Positions 1-6,964 of a stretch of 40,643 nt of DNA are shown here, piece by piece. The notes under the pieces were generated by a model. It worked only from the letters and a program-made list of their open reading frames with translations. It ran no database searches and had not been told where the DNA came from. The stretch comes from Novosphingobium taihuense (lineage in GTDB: Bacteria; Pseudomonadota; Alphaproteobacteria; Sphingomonadales; Sphingomonadaceae): assembly GCF_007830315.1 (NCBI RefSeq), contig NZ_VLKJ01000018.1:1-40643 (forward strand). Reading direction: 5' to 3'. Numbering within the stretch: the stretch's first letter is position 1; each line of letters opens with the position of its first letter. The position numbers and the translations under genes were made by a program.

Positions 1-5
1 GCTAG

Positions 6-21
6 GCGGCGTGGACAAATT
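6..21 (+). repeat. Left terminal inverted repeat of the IS
   Basis: The sequence GCGGCGTGGACAAATT matches the reverse complement of 1196-1211 without mismatch. It is preceded by CTAG at 2-5. Only one base of left flank is visible, so the target duplication cannot be tested further. Confidence 0.7.
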
Positions 22-59
22 CGTTTCACGGTTGCGGCCACGCCAGCTATGATATCGCG

Positions 60-371
60 ATGAGTGATAAGCGGTCCGAAAGCGTGTATGTCACCGGCCA
101 ACGGCATATGCTTTGGACGATCGTCGCAATGTTTGCGATCATTTGGGGCATTCCGCTGGCGCTCAGCGCCTTTGGCTTGTCGTCTCAGACGATATTCGCG
201 GTGATTGTTCCGCTCGGGCTTGCGTGGGTGTTGATAGGAGGTATCCGCTCATTCATGATTGCATGCCCGTCCTGTGGTAAATCCTTGTTTGTGAGAGGTT
301 TTATCAGTGTGCCATGGCCAGCGAAGCGATGCAGCCGGTGCGGGGCTGATCTTACGACGACGGCCCGCTAA
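60..371 (+). CDS. Small membrane protein with C-terminal zinc ribbon (possible IS passenger)
   Basis: This encodes 103 residues. Two hydrophobic segments (about 18-38 and 43-62) predict a double-spanning inner-membrane protein. A four-cysteine zinc ribbon follows: CPSCG at 69-73 and CSRCG at 91-95. The cysteine spacing and hydrophobic pattern look like real coding sequence. No Shine-Dalgarno sequence precedes the ATG. A TATGAT hexamer at 48-53 with TTTCAC at 24-29 could be a promoter giving an almost leaderless mRNA. The gene lies between the left inverted repeat and the transposase, so it may be IS cargo. I cannot assign a function; zinc-ribbon membrane proteins of this size are common in sphingomonads and usually uncharacterised. 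Confidence 0.65.
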   Translation: MSDKRSESVYVTGQRHMLWTIVAMFAIIWGIPLALSAFGLSSQTIFAVIVPLGLAWVLIGGIRSFMIACPSCGKSLFVRGFISVPWPAKRCSRCGADLTTTAR

Positions 372-409
372 TGCCGGTTTTTCATTGACGCGATGAGTGT
401 GGATTGATT

Positions 410-436
410 CAAGGCTGCCTTTTGGAGGCAGGCTTG
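410..436 (+). promoter_or_regulatory. Hairpin over the transposase ribosome-binding site and start codon
   Basis: CAAGGCTGCCT (410-420) can pair with AGGCAGGCTTG (426-436), 10 of 11 positions complementary, across a 5-base loop. The right arm contains most of the GGAGG Shine-Dalgarno sequence (424-428) and the TTG start (434-436). In the RNA this would hide the initiation region. Comparable structures that limit translation from read-through transcripts are known in IS10 and IS50; a role here is inferred. Confidence 0.5.
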
Positions 437-1215
437 AGCAGGGGCGATCTCACTGAAGCAGAATGGCGCGTTCTGAAGGGTTTGTTGCCTATCGAGCCTG
501 AGAACCGTGGTCGAGGCAGGCCGCCCGAACAGAGCCGCTCGATCATCAACGGTATCCTGTGGCGTCTCCGCTGCGGCGCTCCATGGCGCGACGTGCCGCC
601 CAAATACGGTAGCTGGAATACCATCTATCGGAGGTTCCGTCGTTGGAGTGAAGCCGGGGTCTGGGAGACCGTCGCCGTGACGCTGGCGGAGATCATGGCG
701 GACAGCGGCCACTACAGCATCGACAGCACCACGGTTCGCGCCCACGTCTCGGCAGCGGGCGGAAAAGGGGGACTCATCGACGAGCTCTTGGCCGCTCGCG
801 GGGCGGGTTCACCAGTAAGCTTCACTGCCTGGCTGATGCCCTCGGGCGACCGCTCGCATTCCATCTGACGGTCGGCGAGGCGGCCGATTGCAAAGCTTAT
901 GATCACCTGATCGACCTACCAGAGCGAACACCTGACGCTTTGCTCGCCGACAAGGGCTACGACGCTGACGCAATCCGTGCCGACCTTGCCGAACGGAATA
1001 TCGAGGCCGTCATTCCTGGCAGGTCAAACCGCCGTGTGAAAATCGACCACAATCGGGCGCTATACAAGCAGCGCAATCGCATCGAGCGCATGTTCGGGCA
1101 GCTTAAAATCAACCGCGCCATCGCCACCCGATACGATCAACTGGCCAACAGCTTCCTCGGGATGGTCCATCTCGCCACCGCCAGATACTGGCTCAAATTT
1201 GTCCACGCCGCCTAA
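434..1215 (+). CDS. IS5-family DDE transposase, expressed by -1 frameshift
   Basis: The enzyme cuts and rejoins the IS ends. The first frame runs from TTG 434 (GGAGG five bases upstream) to a stop near 868. The second frame continues to the TAA at 1213. A -1 slip at the A4G5 run 763-771 joins them as ...GGKGGTHRRALGRSRGG, which restores the normal family sequence and gives about 260 residues. DDE residues are visible: Asp in HYSIDSTTVRAH, Asp in LADKGYDAD, and Glu in RNRIERMFGQLK. The N-terminal LTEAEW...LLP and GRPP segments are typical of IS427-group transposases. The slippery run suggests programmed frameshifting rather than decay, because both frames are otherwise intact. The alternative, a recent inactivating indel, cannot be excluded from one copy. 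Confidence 0.85.
1196..1211 (-). repeat. Right terminal inverted repeat of the IS
   Basis: The sequence AATTTGTCCACGCCGC is the partner of 6-21. It overlaps the last codons of the transposase (C-terminus FVHAA), so coding sequence runs to the very tip of the element. CTAA follows at 1212-1215. Confidence 0.75.
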
Positions 1216-1439
1216 CGGATCTTGGACATGGTTGCGCCGCCCGCACCTTGCCCTCGCATTGAGGCTGGTTGGCCGATCGATACAGCAGACTATCCGAGCA
1301 TTCACTTGTAACTTATCGTCCGGCTTGCGCCGCGTGGCAGGGCACCAGTCCTATAAGCGATAATCTCAGCAGCTTCTGATCACTGATCGAGCTGACGATG
1401 TTCCTGAACCGATCTTCGCCAGATTCGAGTGGTCGGTCC
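1216..1439. other. Non-coding junction between IS and catabolic block
   Basis: I see no credible gene, tRNA or IS remnant here. It separates the right end of the IS from the last gene of the minus-strand operon. Confidence 0.5.
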
Positions 1440-1465
1440 GGGGGGGGGCACTTAAGCCCCCCCCC
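1440..1465. terminator. G9/C9 hairpin at the end of the minus-strand operon
   Basis: Nine G (1440-1448), an 8-base loop CACTTAAG, then nine C (1457-1465) form a perfect stem just past the stop of the gene at 1473. On the minus strand no U tract follows. Homopolymer length may also be affected by sequencing error. Confidence 0.45.
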
Positions 1466-1472
1466 TTGAACC

Positions 1473-1781
1473 TCACTTTTTTGCTGGCTGCCAGAAGCCA
1501 ACCTGCGCCGTCGTGAAATCGAGAGCATCACTGATCGGCATCAGGTCTGTCCCCGGACGCTTGGCAAATTCGGCCAGCATTCCCTCGAAATCGTCCGTCT
1601 CGATCTCATAGATTGCCATGTACTTATGCGGCCCCTCGCCGGCGCAGACAAAGCGCTCAGCCGAAATGAACCCTGGAATGGCACAGACATCCGGAAGATG
1701 CTGCTGGTCATACCAGGTGTTGAAGTCATCATCGCGCCCCTCGGCAGCGTTGCTGAAAGCGACCAGTTTGTAGCGTGCCAT
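1473..1781 (-). CDS. Small dimeric alpha/beta-barrel-like protein (DUF4286/EthD-like)
   Basis: This encodes 102 residues starting MARYKLVAFSNAAEG. The start is set by GGAGA about eight bases upstream; a longer open frame upstream overlaps the preceding flavoprotein gene and is unlikely. The pattern with FNTWYDQQHLPDVCAIPGF followed by AERF is the hallmark of small ferredoxin-like dimeric barrel proteins related to EthD and ABM domains (DUF4286 type). These often sit beside oxidative catabolic genes. It is the last gene of the long minus-strand operon, 28 bases after the KstD-like gene. The conserved His in HLPDV could be functional, as in EthD-type proteins, but no reaction can be assigned. 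It may act on, bind or protect a reactive ketone intermediate; that is speculation. Confidence 0.75.
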   Translation of the reverse strand: MARYKLVAFSNAAEGRDDDFNTWYDQQHLPDVCAIPGFISAERFVCAGEGPHKYMAIYEIETDDFEGMLAEFAKRPGTDLMPISDALDFTTAQVGFWQPAKK

Positions 1782-1809
1782 TGTCTTCTCCAATTGGTAT
1801 GCCTCGCCA

Positions 1810-3549
1810 TCAGGCGAGGATGCGCTCGAGTTCATTCGAACCTGTTGCGTGATGCGCTGCCAGGTAGCCGAAGGTGAACGAGGCACCGATGCTGGCTCCC
1901 GCAGCAGGATAGCAGCGACCGAACACCGACGCGGTTGAATTTCCAGTCGCGTAGAGGCCCGGAATGACGGAGCCATCTTCCTTCACCACACGCGCGTATT
2001 CGTCGGTCACCACACCACCTGCAGTGCCAACGTCGCCGGGATAGATTGCCACGGCATAGAACGGCCCTTGCTCAATCTTGCCAAGGTTGGGGTTGGGCTT
2101 GACCGTCGGGTCCCCATGGACGTTGTCAAACTTGCGGCAACCACGACCAAAGTCCTCGTCGACACCTGTTTCACAAAAGCGGTTGAACCTTTCGGCTTCT
2201 GCCTTGAGCCCACTTGCATCGATGCCACATAAGGCTGCGATCTGGTCCAGCGTATCGGCCTTCTTCATGTAGCCGCTGTCCAGCCACGATTGCGGCGTCT
2301 TGCCCGGTGGGAAAGTACCCCACGGGTAGCGCTCACGGTGGCGCTTGTCGAAAATGACCCAACAAGGAACTGCCTTGCCGCCGGTCTCCCGGTTACGTTG
2401 ATAGATGCGCTCTCCGATTTCCATGTAAGCACCGGATTCATCAGCCACGCGGCGACCATTCTGATCGACCAGAATGGAATGCGGCAAGCTGAGATCAAGG
2501 TGGTGCATGAAGGGCAGGACGCGCCCGTCCTTCCACACAGCGCCTTCAGGCCACTCACCGTTGGTGTTGCGCGATGTGACGACCCACCATGCTGTGTCGA
2601 GGCAGTCAGTAGCTGCGCCTATATCCATCATGGCCTGGATCATCTCGCCGGTGTCACCCGGATTGGCGCTGGTCCATTCATTGGTGATCGGCCCATCGGT
2701 GACCTTCTGACGGAATTCCTTGTTGCGCGAATACCCGCCCACGTTGATCAGCACACCTTGACGCGCACGGACCTCAACGTCTTTGCCGTCCCGCTCGATG
2801 ACTACGCCGGTGACCCGGCCGTCTTCCACGATCAACCGCTTACCCGGGCTGTTCCGCTGAATGATGATGCCCTCTCGGAGGGCGATCTGCAGCAACTGCC
2901 CCTGAATCGCCGATCCGTTTGTGACGGTGCGACGGCCCGTCAGCTTGTCCCGCAATGTCAGAAAAGCAAAACGAAGCGCCTTCATCTTGCCCGCCCAGGT
3001 CCGCTTCATCAGAAAGAGCGTCGGAAACTCCTCAGTCGGCATCGGCATGGCTGCCATCGGCGGATACATCGCCAAAAGCTCCTCCCATTCACCGAGTTCA
3101 TGAATGTTGAATGGCTCCGGCATGATCGAACGTCCCAGCGGCTCGCCGCCAGGCAAATTGTCGTAATAATCAGGCCAATCATCGTTCGGACGCCGCACCT
3201 TCAGCCCATGCCCGCGGAGATAGTCGAGCATTTTCGGAGCGGCTTTGAGGAAGCTATCGCGCCGCTGCGGCGTGACCGCCGGGCCCTTGTAATTGACGCA
3301 GTGGTTGAAATATTCCCTCGCACGCTCGAAGCTGTCAGGGATGCCTGCCTCCTTGAGGAGACTGCTGTTCGGGATCCACCACACACCCCCGGAGAAGCTG
3401 GTCGAACCGCCGAACACATTTTCCTTTTCAAGGATGACGGCGGTCTTGCCTTGCTGCTTGGCAACGAGCGCCGCAGCGACCGAGCCACCGCCCGACCCCA
3501 CGATTACCAGATCGTATTCCTTGTCCAGCGGCGGGTTGGTAACAGGCAT
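1810..3549 (-). CDS. FAD-dependent 3-ketosteroid dehydrogenase-like oxidoreductase
   Basis: This 579-residue protein belongs to the FAD_binding_2 / KstD-like family, which removes trans-axial hydrogens next to a ring ketone. The N-terminal dinucleotide fold is VIVGSGGGSVAAALVAKQQG at about 15-34, followed by GGSTSFSGGVWWIP. The C-terminal FAD segment GLYATGNSTASVFGR leads into CYPAAGASIG. Tyr547 and Gly551 in YPAAG correspond to the active-site Tyr and Gly of Rhodococcus KstD (YPGPG motif). Length is slightly above KstD (about 510-560). It is preceded by two P450 genes and followed by the small EthD-like gene in one operon. Substrate cannot be read from sequence: a 3-ketosteroid, another cyclic ketone or a fumarate-reductase-like enone are all possible. 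The RBS is a modest GGAG about 12 bases before the ATG. Confidence 0.85.
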   Translation of the reverse strand: MPVTNPPLDKEYDLVIVGSGGGSVAAALVAKQQGKTAVILEKENVFGGSTSFSGGVWWIPNSSLLKEAGIPDSFERAREYFNHCVNYKGPAVTPQRRDSFLKAAPKMLDYLRGHGLKVRRPNDDWPDYYDNLPGGEPLGRSIMPEPFNIHELGEWEELLAMYPPMAAMPMPTEEFPTLFLMKRTWAGKMKALRFAFLTLRDKLTGRRTVTNGSAIQGQLLQIALREGIIIQRNSPGKRLIVEDGRVTGVVIERDGKDVEVRARQGVLINVGGYSRNKEFRQKVTDGPITNEWTSANPGDTGEMIQAMMDIGAATDCLDTAWWVVTSRNTNGEWPEGAVWKDGRVLPFMHHLDLSLPHSILVDQNGRRVADESGAYMEIGERIYQRNRETGGKAVPCWVIFDKRHRERYPWGTFPPGKTPQSWLDSGYMKKADTLDQIAALCGIDASGLKAEAERFNRFCETGVDEDFGRGCRKFDNVHGDPTVKPNPNLGKIEQGPFYAVAIYPGDVGTAGGVVTDEYARVVKEDGSVIPGLYATGNSTASVFGRCYPAAGASIGASFTFGYLAAHHATGSNELERILA

Positions 3550-3699
3550 GAAGTCTCACTCTCCAGATTTCTGCCCGATACAATGCCGGACAGAGTTTTT
3601 CAGGCTAAGCAGGCATATCGTGAGCGCAATGGCCTGCCGACCTAACGCAAGCATGATCGTCCTTGCGATAGATGGGCAGACCATCCGGTCAGAGCAGAA

Positions 3700-4923
3700 T
3701 CAGGGCCAGACGAGGTCCAGTTTCAGAATTCCATTGACCTGTCCGGTGGCAAGAACCGGCTTGCTTCCAGGCTTGATTCTGAAGTCGGGAATCCGACTAA
3801 GCCATTCGCGCAGGAAGATGCGCAATTCACGCCGCGCGAGAATTGCGCCTGGGCAGGCGTGAGGACCATTGCCAAACGCAGCATGGATTCCTCCCTGACG
3901 CGCGAAATCTACGGTCGCCGGATCCGGATTCAGCCGATCATCCATGCCCACCAGCAGGTTTGGCGGCAACAGTCGATCGCCAGCCTTGAACGTGATCCCC
4001 TTGTAATCAAAATCATGCGTCACGAGCCGAGCGGTATTGGCCATCCCGTGCCGACGGATCAGCTCTTCGATCGCCGACTTCAGGAAGACCTCATCGTCGA
4101 GATTGGCGATGATCTGCTGACGATGCTCGTCGTGCGTGGCGAGAAACCTTGCGAAGAACGATAGCATTCCCGCCACGGTGTCGAGCCCGCCGAACAGGAT
4201 CAGAGCCGCGTACGATGTCGCTTCCTCAACCGAAATGCGCTCACCGCGGATCTGGGTATTGACCACCAGTGAGAGCAGGTCGTCGCCCGGGTTCTCGCGC
4301 CGCTCTTCTATCCATTTATAGAGATAGCCACCCATGTCCTGCATTGCCTTGACCCGCGTCTGCGAGTCACTGCCGCGTACCGAAGCCTCGGCAATCGGCA
4401 GTAGGAAATCCTTGTCCTCAATGGGCAAGTTCACCATCCGCAGAAAAACCGTGATCGGCAGGACCTTCGCAAATTCTTCGACGAATTCGCATTCGCCGCG
4501 CGGCATGAGTGCCTCGATTGTTTGCACGCAAACGTCATGAACCCCCTGCTCCAGCTTGGCCACCGCACCTGGCTGCAAGGCCTGCACGAGCGGACGGCGA
4601 AAATGGGCATGCATGGGTGGGTCCAGTTCAAGTGGAATCTGGGGCGGCGTGCCTTCTGGCATGGGCGGCAAAGTGACGTGACGGTAGGAGAACCGCTGGT
4701 GGTCCTTCTGCATCACCAAGATATCCTCCGCACGGGTTGCCACCCAATGCCCGCCATTGTGAGGCGTCCAGAAGATATCCGGGAAGGATTTCTGGAATGC
4801 GGCGTAGGCCGATTGGATATCTTCGTCAGAGCCGGGAATATTATAGAAATCAAAGTCGACAACCAAGTCGCTAGGTACATGATTGGGCCGTTCGGCCAAA
4901 GGCGTTGCAAGTCCAGTCGACAT
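3700..4923 (-). CDS. Cytochrome P450, P450cam (CYP101)-like
   Basis: This 407-residue soluble bacterial P450 hydroxylates an unactivated C-H bond using electrons from a 2Fe-2S ferredoxin. Visible motifs are the I-helix FGGLDTV (Asp248-Thr249, the proton-relay pair of P450cam), the K-helix ELIR (Glu287-Arg290), and the heme loop FGNGPHACPG with Cys357 as thiolate ligand. The I-helix environment and the stretch LLVGMDDRLNPDPATVDFAR closely resemble P450cam; Novosphingobium aromaticivorans is known to carry several CYP101 enzymes. It lies 33 bases downstream of a second P450 and 150 bases upstream of the KstD-like gene. Camphor is not implied: CYP101 members act on other terpenoids such as ionones. 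No ferredoxin or reductase gene is in the window. Confidence 0.93.
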   Translation of the reverse strand: MSTGLATPLAERPNHVPSDLVVDFDFYNIPGSDEDIQSAYAAFQKSFPDIFWTPHNGGHWVATRAEDILVMQKDHQRFSYRHVTLPPMPEGTPPQIPLELDPPMHAHFRRPLVQALQPGAVAKLEQGVHDVCVQTIEALMPRGECEFVEEFAKVLPITVFLRMVNLPIEDKDFLLPIAEASVRGSDSQTRVKAMQDMGGYLYKWIEERRENPGDDLLSLVVNTQIRGERISVEEATSYAALILFGGLDTVAGMLSFFARFLATHDEHRQQIIANLDDEVFLKSAIEELIRRHGMANTARLVTHDFDYKGITFKAGDRLLPPNLLVGMDDRLNPDPATVDFARQGGIHAAFGNGPHACPGAILARRELRIFLREWLSRIPDFRIKPGSKPVLATGQVNGILKLDLVWP

Positions 4924-4956
4924 TTTAAACCAACTCCCGATCTGTTGTGTCTCAGT

Positions 4957-6201
4957 CTATGCGTTTTGATCAAACTTCACATGGATGTGGGCAGGTACGC
5001 GCATCATGATGCCCCGGATTTCAGGCGCCGGCTTGTCCGGGTCCAGCCGAAGGTTGTGCAGGTTGTCCAACACCGCATGCAGTGCACGCGTCATTTCCAC
5101 GCGCGCCAGATGCTGGCCCACGCAGATGTGCGGTCCTCGCGAAAACGAGTAGTGGGCGCGCCTGTCGCGCAGGATATTGAATGTGTCAGGATCCGGATAT
5201 ATCTCAGGATCACGGTTGGCAGCACCAGCCACCACGTCAACATACGCTCCTGCAGGGATCGCTACACCACCGATGGTGGTATCACACACAGCGGTGCGAA
5301 GCTGGGATATGACAGGGCCGTCCCAACGCAGCGCTTCTTCTATGGCATTTGGTATGAGGCTGCGATCATTGCGAATGGCCTCAAGCTGATCCGGGTTTTG
5401 CAGCAGCGCGGTCAAAAGCACGCTGGTTCCGCGATAGGTTGTATCGCCTGCCGCATTCATCAGCTGGCGCAGGAATGATACCAGCACCAGTTCTGGCAAA
5501 TGCTCTCCATCCACTTCCGTAGCTGCCAACAGGCTGACCAGATCTTCGCCGGGTGCCTCTCGTCGGGCGTCAATCAATGCCCGGAAGTACTCGCCCAGCT
5601 TCACCCCGGCTTCCTGCGCCTGGGCCATGTGGACGTAATCCGTCTGCCCAATCGCCAGACGCTGGAACGTGTTTACATCGGTTTGGGGCAGATCGAGCTG
5701 GTGGTAGATTACCTCGAACGGATACCGCTGGGTGAATTCCTCGACAAGATCGGCCTCTCCACGGGGCAGAAACTTTGCCATAAGGCCATTGACGACAGGA
5801 TCGACGATGGTTCCGCCCCAAGTCTTCACATACTGCGGGAGGAAGATCTTCTGGAAGATCTTGCGCCAGCGCCCATGCTCTGGATTGTCCATGGTGCTGA
5901 TACTGCCCATGCCAAACGTGGAGCCGAGCGTCGGGCGGTAACCTGCGTTGGAAAAGCGGCTCGTGTCTGTCAGAGCTTCCTCAGCCTCCTTGCTACCAAG
6001 GATCGTGAACGTGCGGACAGGGCCGTAGAAGCAAGGCAAACCCACGTTCTCGCGATAGGAACCCGGCAGGACTGTGCCGCGGTCACGCAACGCGTGGATT
6101 CGCGGATAGGGATCAAGATCGTCGCCGAAGTTGACCTCGTCCGACAGGAACGGATCATAGCTGGGATCGTCGAATTCCTGGATCTTGAACGCGCTTGCCA
6201 T
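4957..6201 (-). CDS. Cytochrome P450
   Basis: This encodes 414 residues from ATG 6201, which has GAGGG eleven bases upstream; a GTG at 6213 would overlap that site and is less likely. Motifs are the I-helix NAAGDTTYRG (acid-alcohol pair Asp-Thr), the K-helix EEALR, and the heme loop FSRGPHICVG with Cys360. The sequence is distinct from the CYP101-like neighbour and typical of sphingomonad P450s of unassigned substrate. The heme loop has Ser-Arg where Gly is more common (FSRGPH), a pattern seen in CYP families of alphaproteobacteria. It is the first of two consecutive P450 genes and has a 22-bp palindrome just upstream (6219-6240), which suggests direct regulation, possibly by the TetR protein encoded next door. 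Confidence 0.92.
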   Translation of the reverse strand: MASAFKIQEFDDPSYDPFLSDEVNFGDDLDPYPRIHALRDRGTVLPGSYRENVGLPCFYGPVRTFTILGSKEAEEALTDTSRFSNAGYRPTLGSTFGMGSISTMDNPEHGRWRKIFQKIFLPQYVKTWGGTIVDPVVNGLMAKFLPRGEADLVEEFTQRYPFEVIYHQLDLPQTDVNTFQRLAIGQTDYVHMAQAQEAGVKLGEYFRALIDARREAPGEDLVSLLAATEVDGEHLPELVLVSFLRQLMNAAGDTTYRGTSVLLTALLQNPDQLEAIRNDRSLIPNAIEEALRWDGPVISQLRTAVCDTTIGGVAIPAGAYVDVVAGAANRDPEIYPDPDTFNILRDRRAHYSFSRGPHICVGQHLARVEMTRALHAVLDNLHNLRLDPDKPAPEIRGIMMRVPAHIHVKFDQNA

Positions 6202-6218
6202 GACTCGGATCACCCTCT

Positions 6219-6240
6219 TTATGTAGTATCTGCTGCATAA
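6219..6240 (-). promoter_or_regulatory. Palindromic operator-like site upstream of the P450 gene
   Basis: Half-sites TTATGTAGT (6219-6227) and, on the other strand, TTATGCAGC (from 6240 down to 6232) form an imperfect 22-bp palindrome 18 bases before the P450 ATG. The same pattern, TTRTGYAGY with a 4-base centre, recurs at 11905-11926 before the Rieske gene. A TetR-family gene ends 32 bases away. The size and symmetry suit a TetR operator. Confidence 0.5.
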
Positions 6241-6271
6241 ATGCTGCTGAGGAGATCGTCAATCAACAGGG

Positions 6272-6964
6272 CTAGGCGGGGTCGAGCGCCCTTTTGACTA
6301 GATGCTCAAGCATGTTGACAATGGCTTCTCCGGTAGGCGCCCCATCGGGGAACAACCAATCGCGCAGCAATACAGACGATGCCAGCATTCCGAATGCCAG
6401 CCGAAGCCCTACCCCGATATCAAACGGCGGAGTCTCGCCACGCGATCTGTATTTCTGCAATTGTTCCTCAGTGCCCAAGCGGAAGAATGAAAGCAGTCCG
6501 TCGAAAGACGGGACGGTGCCATCTTCACTACTGCCCGCTTTCGACGACAGGAGCGCAGCAAAGAGCGCCTGATTTTGCTCGATCAACTTATAGACTGACG
6601 TAAAAATATGGTGCTCATGCGCCTCTAGGTCGGCGGTCGTCGGGCGCTGGGTGATGAAATCCTGCATCAACCGGTTGAAAGGTTGCGCGACCACCTCGTC
6701 AAACAACGTGGCCTTGCTCCCATAGTACCGAAACAGCAAGGTCTCTGACACATCAGCCAGTCGGGCGATCTCCCGCGTGGTCGTCCCATGATAGCCACGC
6801 GAGGCGAACAATTCGCGCGCTGCATCGCATATGCGTTGTGTGACATCCTCCCGCGTCCGCCTGCGGCGACGCGGTGCGTCGGTAGGTTGCGCTTCGACGG
6901 CGACCAGAGCGGGTAAGGCTGTTATCGGTTCCTCCCTTCGAGAATCAATTCTGCTGCACGCCAA
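6272..6964 (-). CDS. TetR-family transcriptional regulator
   Basis: This protein is about 230 residues. After a basic, low-complexity N-terminus (RRRRRTRED) comes a TetR N-domain with helix-turn-helix TTTREIARLADVSETLLFRY, then GSKATLFDEVV. The C-terminal ligand domain is all-helical and not diagnostic. The only in-frame start I can find is TTG at 6964, which overlaps the upstream GMC gene by 43 bases and lacks a good ribosome site. A strong GGGAGGAA lies inside the overlap, with no usual start codon at the right distance, so the N-terminus is uncertain. It sits inside the oxidase operon between the GMC and P450 genes. Likely targets are the two related palindromes at 6219-6240 and 11905-11926; that link is inference. 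Confidence 0.88.
   Translation of the reverse strand: MACSRIDSRREEPITALPALVAVEAQPTDAPRRRRRTREDVTQRICDAARELFASRGYHGTTTREIARLADVSETLLFRYYGSKATLFDEVVAQPFNRLMQDFITQRPTTADLEAHEHHIFTSVYKLIEQNQALFAALLSSKAGSSEDGTVPSFDGLLSFFRLGTEEQLQKYRSRGETPPFDIGVGLRLAFGMLASSVLLRDWLFPDGAPTGEAIVNMLEHLVKRALDPA

Larger units (their letters stand above)
6..1211 (+). mobile_element. IS5-family (IS427 group, IS870-like) insertion sequence carrying a passenger gene
   Basis: Bases 6-21 are the exact reverse complement of bases 1196-1211, giving 16-bp perfect terminal inverted repeats. They are flanked by CTAG (2-5) and CTAA (1212-1215), which fits the YTAR-type target of this group, with one mismatch between the two sides. 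Inside lie a frameshifted DDE transposase (434-1215) and, to its left, a 103-codon zinc-ribbon membrane-protein gene (60-371). The transposase ends GCC GCC TAA, with the stop codon lying in the flanking CTAA. This matches what is described for IS870, where the target CTAG supplies the stop. The element is about 1.2 kb, longer than a transposase-only member. Alternative: the left repeat is the relic end of another copy and 60-371 is a host gene. Confidence 0.7.

Noticed and set aside
1..1215. Interpretation of the IS as having disrupted a host gene
   Set aside because: Neither flank shows coding sequence that could be joined; only five bases lie to the left, and the right flank is non-coding.
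2290..3645. Long open frame antisense to the KstD-like gene
   Set aside because: It mirrors the codon structure of the minus-strand flavoprotein, has no family motif, and no ribosome site. It is a shadow of high-GC coding DNA.
3646..3667. Hairpin CGCAAG/CTTGCG after the CYP101-like gene as a terminator
   Set aside because: The stem has only 6 bp with a 10-base loop and no U tract, and the next gene of the same strand follows in what looks like one operon.
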